A stretch of 64,000 nt of DNA, from positions 64,001-128,000 of the forward strand of contig NC_064040.1 of NCBI RefSeq assembly GCF_932526225.1. The letters run 5' to 3'. Made by a program: the position numbers and the translations under genes. This DNA comes from Nematostella vectensis. Taxonomy: Eukaryota; Cnidaria; Anthozoa; Actiniaria; Edwardsiidae. Of the stretch, positions 1 through 7,989 are shown in pieces. The stretch's first letter is position 1, and each line of letters begins with the position of its first letter. The notes under the pieces were generated by a model. It made no database searches, was not told the DNA's origin, and worked only from the letters and a program-made list of their open reading frames with translations.

Positions 1-1984
1 TTCCCCCTGCTATTGTTGAAATTATGCTCAATAAACTTTTACCTCTTCCCTCTCCACCAGTTAAGCATTCTATGTATGCTTCCCTGTACAAAATGCACCC
101 CTTCAAATAGAACATTAAAGTTCACATACTTGTTTACTTCCTCAAACTCTTTGCTTTGTGTTTTTTGTTAACTTCCTAGGAACAAATTGAATACATATAA
201 TCAATAAATCCAGCAAGCTTATTTTGCAAACTCACTTTTTTTTATTATGTTTGCGCAAAACCAATCAGGATTAGGGGGGGGCAAGCACAAAGAAACAAAA
301 CGAATAAAAAAAAGCCCATTGGCCTGGGATCGAACCCGGTCTGAAGAACAAAACGGAAACCATACATACGGATTACCCAATCGGTATGGCAGCACAAGGC
401 TTTTACGGAAGGCTGTAAAGAACCCGAAGGCCCCAAGCACCGATATTTCCGAGCGAATATGCTGTACAACACTCTTGCAAGGTTATCCCAACCCGCGCAT
501 TAATGGGGAGGACAATAACCAGGATCCCAGGCCTGTAATACGGTTACGCCACGCACAGCTCGCCGAGATTGTGGATGACAAAAAATAGAGGTCTATTTGG
601 GCGTCTTGGGTCCCTTGGGGACTCGCCATGCGCACGGGCGCATCTCTTTTATTGTGTACATGACATCAAATTAGCGAAGAAAAAAGACGCTGTTTTGGCA
701 TCATGTGAAAATCATAAAATAAATAGAAATAAAGACGTAAGGGGGGAGAATATTGACATCTTCATATTAGAATATTGACAAAATCCGCAATATTGTCTAC
801 GCTGACTAAGTAAAGCTATATTTTACTTTAAAGGGGCAGCAGCATAGTACTGCGCATGTCTGGAGTCAGTGTTTATTGTAGGCTTTTAAGTGTCTACAAA
901 CAGTTAAACTTTTTAAAAGCTGTCAATACCTTATTAAATAATATGCAATATTATATTGAAAACTATGTTAATGGACAGTTTGTGGTCATTTTTTTTGTTT
1001 TGTTTAAAGTCTCCCACATGTACCAAAAGCTCATAAGTCAGTATTAGAATTTCACTGAAGTTCATTGTGTCAGGGCTCTAGAGCTATTGCAAATCTCTTA
1101 ACCATGACACTCCCCTTTTAAAGGAAAGTAAAAAAAAATCAAAATTGTTGGTGGGGGTCTCTGTTGTGTTTGTTTTCTTTTTAGTTTTGTTCTATTATTA
1201 TTATTATTATTTTCTTTTTTAGAGGGGGAGGGGAATTCAGCTAAAAATAGCCAAGGGTCAATTCAAGCAACTAGTATAAAAGATGTTTTTTGCAGTCCTT
1301 TATTCAATATATTCAAGGTTATCATGCAATTCTGGTGTTTGACTGCATATATATATATTTTTTCTTTCTTTTCATTACAAGTGCTATATGTGTAAGTGGT
1401 GACCATAGCTATGATTACTATTATTTAGAATAATTTTTTACCTACTAACAGAAAACAACTTGACTGCAAAACACTTACTGTAGGGCACTCGATATTAGGC
1501 ATTACTTTCATGTGGATGTAAGGTTGAAATGTTAAAACCTTCATTAACCCGTGAACTACGCTTTAGCGTATTACACTTTGTGGTGATCTGATTCTATTGT
1601 TCTTTTTTGTGTTTTTTTTTTCTAACTATTACCGTTTAACTATCACACTTTGTTTCACGGGTTAATGAAAACCACTCTAATTACTTACAGTAGTTCTTTT
1701 TTAATATTATCATTTACTTGTATAATTTAGATGAGCAATACATATTTCTTTATGGCTTTGTAGAGCTCATCTCGTTCCTCATAAATAACAAACAAAATGA
1801 AGTTTGTTCTTATTTTGGTGCAAAGGAATCTACAGTAGTTTTCTAATCAGATAATTGTTTTTCTTTTAACACTCACCTGTTATTTCAACAGCCTTACTTG
1901 AGTTTGCTTGTCTCAGAAATAGACCTTGCTTAATAAACAAAGACATGTTACAAACTTATTTAATAATAGGTAACAACTGCAATA
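1..1984 (+). repeat. Array unit U1 (5' truncated by window edge)
   Basis: The unit lacks its first 24 bp. The B box is at 326-336 (minus). Private features are a run of eight G near 275-282, TATGTTTGCGC where others read TATTTTTGCGC, and AATCCAGC instead of AATCTAGC near 208. It shares TTGGCATCATG near 697 and CAGTTAAAC near 901 only with U8, which marks the start of the 14-kb duplicated block. Confidence 0.95.
748..780 (+). repeat. Short direct repeat GAATATTGACA (shown in U1)
   Basis: The 11-mer GAATATTGACA occurs at 748-758 and again at 770-780, 22 bp apart, in the AT-rich spacer between the GC-rich segment and the MITE-like segment. Most units keep both copies. U2, U6 and U9 carry GAATATTGGCA in the first. 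Confidence 0.6.
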
Positions 1985-2312
1985 TTGTATGAAGAGAGTG
2001 CCCCTCTCTTCCCCCTGCTATTGTTGAAATTATGCTCAATAAACTTTTACCTCTTCCCTCTCCACCAGTTAAGCATTCTATGTATGCTTCCCTGTACAAA
2101 ATGCACCCCTTCAAATAGAACATTAAAGTTCACATACTTGTTTACTTCCTCAAACTCTTTGCTTTGTGTTTTTTGTTAACTTCCTAGGAACAAATTGAAT
2201 ACATATAATCAATAAATCTAGCAAGCTTATTTTGCAAACTCACTTTTTTTTATTATTTTTGCGCAAAACCAATCAGGATTAGGGGGGTCAAGCACAAAGA
2301 AACAAAACGAAT
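1985..2312 (+). other. AT-rich leader of the unit (reference U2), no gene
   Basis: This stretch has several pyrimidine-rich runs (CCCCTCTCTTCCCCC at 2001-2015, CCTCTTCCCTCTCC near 2050) and a T-rich stretch. A 12-bp perfect palindrome, TTTTGCGCAAAA, lies around 2258-2269. The short plus-strand open frame over 1985-2179 starts at TTG and is low-complexity (Leu, Phe, Cys, Ser), so I do not treat it as a gene. Confidence 0.7.
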
Positions 2313-2320
2313 AAAAAAAA
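2313..2320 (-). terminator. T-run, candidate polymerase III terminator
   Basis: Eight consecutive T on the minus strand follow GGGC directly downstream of the B box. Four or more T suffice for polymerase III termination in animals. The run varies by a few bases between units but is present in all. In U28 and U12 only the adjoining base changes. Confidence 0.4.
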
Positions 2321-2327
2321 GCCCATT

Positions 2328-2540
2328 GGCCTGGGATCGAACCCGGTCTGAAGAACAAAACGGAAACCATACATACGGATTACCCAATCGGTATGGCAGC
2401 ACAAGGCTTTTACGGAAGGCTGTAAAGAACCCGAAGGCCCCAAGCACCGATATTTCCGAGCGAATATGCTGTACAACACTCTTGCAAGGTTATCCCAACC
2501 CGCGCATTAATGGGGAGGACAATAACCAGGATCCCAGGCC
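2328..2540. repeat. Long-range 11-bp inverted repeat enclosing a 213-bp core
   Basis: GGCCTGGGATC at 2328-2338 is repeated as its exact reverse complement GATCCCAGGCC at 2530-2540. A transcript of either strand could close with this stem, with 191 nt inside. Inside are further inverted pairs: CCATAC/GTATGG near 2369-2398 and GGTTAT/ATAACC near 2488-2527. Nine of the 11 pairs (CCTGGGATC/GATCCCAGG) are stable across most units. The second base of the left arm is G, A or T in different units, the right arm is altered in U11, U29 and U30-U32, and no compensating change was seen. Confidence 0.5.
2333..2343 (-). promoter_or_regulatory. B-box internal promoter element
   Basis: The minus strand reads GGTTCGATCCC, an exact match to the TFIIIC-bound B-box consensus GGTTCGANNCC. 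The same 11-mer is present at the equivalent place in every unit. Thirteen bases separate it from the T-run. Confidence 0.55.
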
Positions 2541-2547
2541 TGTAATA

Positions 2548-2558
2548 CGGTTACGCCA
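2548..2558 (-). promoter_or_regulatory. A-box-like internal promoter element
   Basis: The minus strand reads TGGCGTAACCG, fitting the polymerase III A-box pattern TRGYNNARNNG at all fixed positions. It lies about 215 bp 5' of the B box. U6 has one change just inside it (ACGCTACGC at 10561-10571), while the other units I read keep it. It is a short motif and could occur by chance. Confidence 0.35.
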
Positions 2559-2616
2559 CGCACAGCTCGCCGAGATTGTGGATGACAAAAAATAGAGGTC
2601 TATTTGGGCGTCTTGG

Positions 2617-2657
2617 GTCCCTTGGGGACTCGCCATGCGCACGGGCGCATCTCTTTT
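2617..2657 (+). other. Two adjacent hairpins followed by TTTT
   Basis: GTCCCTTGGGGAC (2617-2629) forms a 5-bp stem. ATGCGCACGGGCGCAT (2635-2650) forms a perfect 6-bp stem with an ACGG loop, followed by CTC and TTTT at 2654-2657. The second hairpin is unchanged in every unit I read. The first is weakened by CCTTGGTGAC in one unit family (for example U4, U5, U14). It could be the 3' end of a plus-strand polymerase III transcript, or part of the leader of the minus-strand locus. A minus-strand ATAAAAG lies just beyond at about 2659-2653. Confidence 0.35.
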
Positions 2658-2834
2658 ATTGTGCACATGACATCAAATTAGCGAAGAAAAAAGACGCTGT
2701 TTTGGTATCATGTGAAAATCATAAAATAAATAGAAATAAAGACGTAAGGGGGGAGAATATTGGCATATTCATATTAGAATATTGACAAAATCCGCAATAT
2801 TGTCTACGCTGACTAAGTAAAGCTGTATTTTACT
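2658..2834 (+). other. AT-rich spacer, no gene (reference U2)
   Basis: A-rich sequence with a G-run (AAGGGGGGAG near 2747-2756) and the GAATATTG repeats. I see no open frame or RNA gene here. Confidence 0.6.
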
Positions 2835-3128
2835 TTAAAGGGGCAGCAGCATAGTACTGCGCATGTCTGGAGTCAGTGTTTATTGTAGGCTTTTAAGTGT
2901 CTACAAACAGTTGAACTTTTTAAAAGCTGTGAATACCTTATTAAATAATATGCAATATTATATTGAAAACTATGTTAATGGACAGTTTGTGGTCATTTTG
3001 TTTGTTTTGTTTAAAGTCTCCCACATGTACCAAAAGCTCATAAGTCAGTATTAGAATTTCACTGAAGTTCATTGTGTCAGGGCTCTAGAGCTATTGCAAA
3101 TCTCTTAACCATGACACTCCCCTTTTAA
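2835..3128. mobile_element. MITE-like segment with TTAA ends (reference U2)
   Basis: The 294-bp segment starts TTAAAGGGGCAG and ends CTCCCCTTTTAA, so both ends carry TTAA and read inward as TTAA(A)AGGGG. This matches the TTAA target and TTAAAGGRR-type ends of T2-family MITEs, which are linked to piggyBac-type transposases. The flanks are themselves partly inverted (TTTACTTT outside the left end, AAAGTAAA outside the right), so the true boundary may lie 8-10 bp further out. A perfect palindrome GCTCTAGAGC lies near 3082-3091. There is no transposase frame; the 63-codon plus-strand frame at 2863-3054 has no recognisable domain. The segment starts about 850 bp into every unit. U23 has lost the left TTAA. 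Confidence 0.4.
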
Positions 3129-3200
3129 AAGAAAGTAAAAAAAAAATCAAAATTGTTGGTGGGTGTCTCTGTTGTGTTTGTTTTCTTTTTAGTTTTGTTC

Positions 3201-3217
3201 TATTATTATTATTATTT
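3201..3217 (+). repeat. (TAT)n microsatellite
   Basis: Five to six tandem TTA/ATT repeats. The number ranges from about five to nine between units, longest in U20 and U22. In U18 and U23 the tract runs into 14-18 consecutive T. Confidence 0.85.
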
Positions 3218-3352
3218 TCTTTTTTTAGAGGGGGAGGGGAATTCAGCTAAAAATAGCCAAGGGTCAATTCAAGCAACTAGTATAAAAGATGTGTTTTTGC
3301 AGTCCTTTATTCAATATATTCAAGGTTATCATGCAATTCTGTTGTTTGACTG

Positions 3353-3365
3353 CATATATATATAT
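3353..3365 (+). repeat. (AT)n microsatellite
   Basis: A short AT repeat after TGACTGC, followed by a T/C tract. Its length varies by a few dinucleotides between units, and it is absent from U26 because of the 48-bp deletion. Confidence 0.85.
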
Positions 3366-3546
3366 TTTTTCTTTCTTTTCATTACAAGTTCTATATGTGT
3401 AAGTGGTGACCATAGCTATGATTACTATTATTTAGAATATTTTTTTACCTACTAACAGAAAACAACTTGACTGCAAAACACTTACTGTAGGGCACTCGAT
3501 ATTAGGCATTACTTTCATGTGGATGTAAGGTTGAAATGTCAAAACC

Positions 3547-3671
3547 TTCATTAACCCGTGAACTACGCTTTAGCGTATTACACTTTGTGGTGATCTGATT
3601 CTATTGTTTTTTTTTATGTTTTACTAACTATTACCGTTTAACTATCACACTTTGTTTCACGGGTTAATGAA
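3547..3671. mobile_element. Palindromic element with 16-bp perfect inverted ends (reference U2)
   Basis: TTCATTAACCCGTGAA at 3547-3562 is matched by its reverse complement TTCACGGGTTAATGAA at 3656-3671. The sequence AAAACC lies directly before the left arm (3541-3546) and directly after GGGTTAATG (3670-3675). It could be a 6-bp target-site duplication if the element is taken as 3547-3669. Inside are a hairpin TACGCTTTAGCGTA (3564-3577) and a 9-bp direct repeat ACACTTTGT (3580-3588 and 3647-3655). Size and layout suit a very short non-autonomous DNA transposon; a foldback of other origin is possible. It starts about 1,560 bp into each unit. The arms are mutated in U5, U12, U13, U24 and U26. 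Confidence 0.4.
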
Positions 3672-3986
3672 AACCACTCTAATTTCTTACAGTAGTTCTT
3701 TTTAAATATTATCATTTACTTGTATAATTTAGATGAGCAATACATATTTCTTTATGGCTTTGTAGAGCTCATCTCGTTCCTCATAAATAACAAACAAAAT
3801 GAAGTTTGTTCTTATTTTGGTGCAAAGGAATCTACAGTAGTTTTCTAATCAGATAACTGTTTTTCTTTTAACACTCACCTGTTATTTCAACAGCCTTACT
3901 TGAGTTTGCTTGTCTCAGAAATAGACCTTGCTTAATAAACAAAGACATGTTACAAACTTATTTAATAATAGGTAACAACTGCAATA
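3672..3986 (+). other. AT-rich tail of the unit, no gene (reference U2)
   Basis: Conserved between units, with few length changes. I see no RNA gene, promoter or inverted repeat here that I can support. Confidence 0.6.
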
Positions 3987-5983
3987 TTGTATGAAGAGAG
4001 TGCCCCTCTCTTCCCCCTGCTATTGTTGAAATTATGCTCAATAAACTTTTACCTCTTCCCTCTCCACCAGTTAAGCATTCTATGTATTCTTCCCTGTACA
4101 AAATGCACCCCTTCAAATAGAACATTAAAGTTCACATACTTGTTTACTTCCTCAAACTCTTTGCTTTGTGTTTTTTGTTAACTTCCTAGGAACAAATTGA
4201 ATACATATAATCAATAAATCTAGCAAGCTTATTTTGCAAACTCACTTTTTTTATTATTTTTGCGCAAAACCTATCAGGATTAAGGGGGTCAAGCACAAAG
4301 AAAGAAAACGAATAAAAAAAAGCCCATTGACCTGGGATCGAACCCGGTCTGAAGAACAAAACGGAAACCATACATACGGATTACCCAATCGGTATGGCAG
4401 CACAAGGCTTTTACGGAAGGCTGTAAAGAACCCGAAGGCCCCAAGCACCGATATTTCCGAGCGAATATGCTGTACAACACTCTTGCAAGGTTATCCAAAC
4501 CCGCGCATTAATGGGGAGGACAATAACCAGGATCCCAGGCCTGTAATACGGTTACGCCACGCACAGCTCGCCGAGATTGTGGATGACAAAAAATAGAGGT
4601 CTATTTGGGCGTCTTGGGTCCCTTGGGGACTCGCCATGCGCACGGGCGCATCTCTTTTATTGTGTACATGACATCAAATTAGCGAAGAAAAAAGACGCTG
4701 TTTTGGTATCATGTGAAAATCATAAAATAAATAGAAATAAAGACGTAAGGGGGGAGAATATTGACATCTTCATATTAGAATATTGACAAAATCCGCAATT
4801 TTGTCTACGCTGACTAAGTAATGATGTATTTTACTTTAAAGGGGCAGCAGCATAGTACTGCGCATGTCTGGAGTCAGTGTTTATTGTAGGCTTTTAAGTG
4901 TCAACAAACAGTTGAACTTTTTAAAAGCTGTGAATACCTTATTAAATAATATGCAATATTATATTGAAAACTATGTTAATGGACAGTTTGTGGTCATTTT
5001 GTTTGTTTTGTTTAAAGTCTCCCACATGTACCAAAAGCTCATAAGTCAGTATTAGAATTTCACTGAAGTTCATTGTGTCAGGGCTCTAGAGCTATTGCAA
5101 ATCTCTTAACCATGACACTCCCCTTTTAAAGGAAAGTAAAAAAAATCAAAATTGTTGGTGGGGGTCTCTGTTGTGTTTGTTTTCTTTTTAGTTTTGTTCT
5201 ATTATTATTATTATTTTTTTTTAGAGGGGGAGGGGAATTCAGCTAAAAATAGCCAAGGGTCAATTCAAGCAACTAGTACAAAAGATGTTTTTTTGCAGTC
5301 CTTTATTCAATATATTCAAGGTTATCATACAATTCTGGTGTTTGACTGCATATATATATTTTTTCTTTCTTTTCATTACAAGTGCTATATGTGTTAGTGG
5401 TGACCATAGCTATGATTACTATTATTTAGAATATTTTTTTACCTACTAACAGAAAACAACTTGACTGCAAAACACTTACTGTAGGGCACTCGATATTAGG
5501 CATTACTTTCATGTGGATGTAAGGTTGAAATGTCAAAACCTTCATTAACCCGTGAACTACGCTTTAGCGTATTACACTTTGTGGTGATCTGATTCTATTG
5601 TTCTTTTTTGTGTTATTTTTCTAACTATTACCGTTTAACTATCACACTTTGTTTCACGGGTTAATGAAAACCACTCTAATTACTTACAGTAGTTCTTTTT
5701 TAATATTATCATTTACTTGTATAATTTAGATGAGCAATACATATTTCTTTACGGCTTTGTAGAGCTCATCTCGTTCCTCATAAATAACAAACAAAATGAA
5801 GTTTGTTCTTATTTTGGTGCAAAGGAATCTACAGTAGTTTTCTAATCAGATAATTGTTTTTCTTTTAACACTCACCTGTTATTTCAACAGCCTTACTTGA
5901 GTTTGCTTGTCTCAGAAATAGACCTTGCTTAATAAACAAAGACATGTTACAAACTTATTTAATAATAGGTAACAACTGCAATA
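3987..5983 (+). repeat. Array unit U3
   Basis: The unit is 1,997 bp with the B box at 4334-4344. It pairs with U10: both carry TTATCCAAACCC (others TTATCCCAACCC), GATGTATTTTAC before the MITE-like segment, GTGTTAGTGG and GTGTTATTTTTCTAAC. Privately it reads AAGTAATGATG near 4818, where U10 reads AAGTAAAGATG. Confidence 0.96.
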
Positions 5984-7989
5984 TTGTATGAAGAGAGTGC
6001 CCCTCTCTTCCCCCTGCTATTGTTGAAATTATGCTCAATAAACTTTTACCTCTTCCCTCTCCACCAGTTAAGCATTCTATGTATGCTTCCCTGTACAAAA
6101 TGCACCCCTTCAAATAGAACATTAAAGTTCACATACTTGTTTACTTCCTCAAACTCTTTGCTTTGTGTTTTTTGTTAACTTCCTAGGAACAAATTGAATA
6201 CATATAATCAATAAATCTAGCAAGCTTATTTTGCAAACTCACTTTTTTTTTTTATTTTTGCGCAAAACCTATCAGGGTTAAGGGGGTCCAGCACAAAGAA
6301 AAAAAAACGAATTAAAAAAAAGCCCATTGGCCTGGGATCGAACCCGGTCTGAAGAACAAAACGGAAACCATACATACGGATTACCCAATCGGTATGGCAG
6401 CACAAGGCTTTTACGGAAGGCTGTAAAGAACCTGAAGGCCCCAAGCACCGATATTTCCGAGCGAATATGCTGTACAACACTCTTGCAAGGTTATCCCAAC
6501 CCGCGCATTAATGGGGAGGACAATAACCAGGATCCCAGGCCTGTAATACGGTTACGCCACGCACAGCTCGCCGAGATTGTGGATGACAAAAAATAGAGGT
6601 CTATTTGGGCGTCTTGGGTCCCTTGGTGACTCGCCATGCGCACGGGCGCATCTCTTTTATTGTGTACATGACATCAAATTAGCGAAGAAAAAAGACGCTG
6701 TTTTGGTATCATGTGAAAATCATAAAATAAATAGAAATAAAGACGTAAGGGGGGAGAATATTGACATCTTCATATTAGAATATTGACAAAATCCGCAATT
6801 TTGTCTACGCTGACTAAGTAAAGCTGTATTTTACTTTAAAGGGGCAGCAGCATAGTACTGCGCATGTCTGGAGTCAGTGTTTATTGTAGGCTTTTAAGTG
6901 TCAACAAACAGTTGAACTTTTTAAAAGCTGTGAATACCTTATTAAATAATATGCAATATTATATTGAAAACTATGTTAATGGACAGTTTGTGGTCATTTT
7001 GTTTGTTTTGTTTAAAGTCTCCCACATGTACCAAAAGCTCATAAGTCAGTATTAGAATTTCACTGAAGTTCATTGTGTCAGGGCTCTAGAGCTATTGCAA
7101 ATCTCTTAACCATGACACTCCCCTTTTAAAGGAAAGTAAAAAAATCAAAATTGTTGGTGGGGGTCTCTGTTGTGTTTGTTTTCTTTTTAGTTTTGTTCTA
7201 TTATTATTATTATTTTCTTTTTTAGAGGGGGAGGGGAATTCAGCTAAAAATAGCCAAGGGTCAATTCAAGCAACTAGTACAAAAGATGTTTTTTTGCAGT
7301 CCTTTATTCAATATATTCAAGGTTATCATGCAATTCTGGTGTTTGACTGCATATATATATATATTTTTTCTTTCTTTTCATTACAAGTGCTATATGTGTA
7401 AGTGGTGACCATAGCTATGATTACTATTATTTAGAATATTTTTTTACCTACTAACAGAAAACAACTTGACTGCAAAACACTTACTGTAGGGCACTCGATA
7501 TTAGGCATTACTTTCATGTGGATGTAAGGTTGAAATGTCAAAACCTTCATTAACCCGTGAACTACGCTTTAGCGTATTACACTTTGTGGTGATCTGATTC
7601 TATTGTTCTTTTTTGTGTTTTTTTTTCTAACTATTACCGTTTAACTATCACACTTTGTTTCACGGGTTAATGAAAACCACTCTAATTACTTACAGTAGTT
7701 CTTTTTTAATATTGTCATTTACTTGTATAATTTAGATGAGCAATACATATTTCTTTATGGCTTTGTAGAGCTCATCTCGTTCCTCATAAATAACAAACAA
7801 AATGAAGTTTGTTCTTATTTTGGTGCAAAGGAATGTACAGTAGTTTTCTAATCAGATAATTGTTTTTCTTTTAACACTCACCTGTTATTTCAACAGCCTT
7901 ACTTGAGTTTGCTTGTCTCAGAAATAGACCTTGCTTAATAAACAAAGAAATGTTACAAACTTATTTAATAATAGGTAACAACTGCAATA
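5984..7989 (+). repeat. Array unit U4
   Basis: The unit is 2,006 bp with the B box at 6334-6344. It is close to U11: both have CAGGGTTAAGGG, the CpG-loss variant AACCTGAAGG near 6430, CCTTGGTGACTC in the first hairpin, AATATTGTCATT, and AACAAAGAAATG near the end. Confidence 0.96.

Larger units (their letters stand above)
2313..2566 (-). ncRNA. Candidate RNA polymerase III-type small RNA locus (reference U2; one per unit)
   Basis: Read on the minus strand, the segment contains an A-box match, TGGCGTAACCG, at 2558-2548 (consensus TRGYNNARNNG). A perfect B box, GGTTCGATCCC, lies at 2343-2333 (consensus GGTTCGANNCC). An uninterrupted run of eight T follows at 2320-2313. Order, strand and spacing to the T-run fit a type-2 polymerase III gene. 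The A-to-B distance, about 215 bp, is far longer than in a tRNA. The B box sits in a T-arm-like sequence (CCGGG, TTCGATC loop, CCAGG, one stem mismatch), but no acceptor or D-arm partner is found, so it is not a tRNA. I do not recognise it as 5S, 7SL, 7SK, U6, RNase P, RNase MRP, Y or vault RNA. It may be a multicopy unknown RNA gene or a relic of a tRNA-derived repeat. The B box is intact in all 32 units; each unit entry gives its position. Confidence 0.35.
3129..3546 (+). other. AT-rich microsatellite stretch, no gene (reference U2)
   Basis: Contains an A-run, a T-rich pyrimidine stretch, the (TTA)n and (AT)n tracts, and a G-rich AGAGGGGGAGGGGAATTC between them. Most of the length differences between units fall here. 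Confidence 0.65.
1985..3986 (+). repeat. Array unit U2 (reference unit)
   Basis: The unit is 2,002 bp with the B box at 2333-2343. It carries TTGGCATATTC near 2760, AAGTTCTATATG near 3386 and CTTTTTAAATATT near 3698, all shared with U9 but rare elsewhere. A private GATGTGTTTTT lies near 3290. Sub-elements of this unit are annotated separately below and stand for all units. Confidence 0.96.

Noticed and set aside
313-400. A complete tRNA gene on the minus strand
   Set aside because: Only the T-arm-like B box is present. The sequence expected for the 5' acceptor strand does not pair with CCAATGG beyond four bases, and the D-arm and anticodon arm cannot be built.
341-400. Hammerhead ribozyme (CTGAAGA, GAAAC, CCATAC/GTATGG stem)
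   Set aside because: The CTGANGA and GAAA pieces and a possible stem III are present. However, no stem II can form, the base before the cleavage site is C where U is required, and stem I does not pair.
313-560. 5S rRNA, 7SL, 7SK, U1, U2, U5, U6, RNase P, RNase MRP or spliced-leader RNA
   Set aside because: I compared both strands with the hallmark sequences I remember (for example the 5S internal control region, the U6 ACAGAGA box, 7SL Alu domain, 7SK 5' hairpin) and found none. A covariance search would settle this.
628-650. Bacterial Rho-independent terminator
   Set aside because: Hairpin plus T-run looks like one, but the context is a eukaryotic-type tandem repeat with no bacterial gene.
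740-747. G-quadruplex in AAGGGGGGAG or AGAGGGGGAGGGG
   Set aside because: Only one or two G-runs are close together; four are needed for an intramolecular quadruplex.
1540-1669. CENP-B box or telomere repeat (TTAACCC in the inverted arms)
   Set aside because: TTAACCC occurs once per arm and is not tandem. The CENP-B core TTCG....A..CGGG was not found on either strand.
2326-2595. Recurring 89-codon open frame on the plus strand (and 60-120-codon variants), and the opposing minus-strand frame
   Set aside because: It starts at TTG, spans the B box and inverted repeat, and changes length by frameshift in the flanking A-run between units. It has no recognisable domain. The conserved-looking peptide is a by-product of conserved DNA. 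Gene predictors may report it as a false protein family.
3153-3455. 100-codon plus-strand frame with hydrophobic N-terminus
   Set aside because: It translates the TTA microsatellite and T-rich tracts (runs of Tyr, Phe, Leu). It is open only in some units and broken by repeat-length changes.
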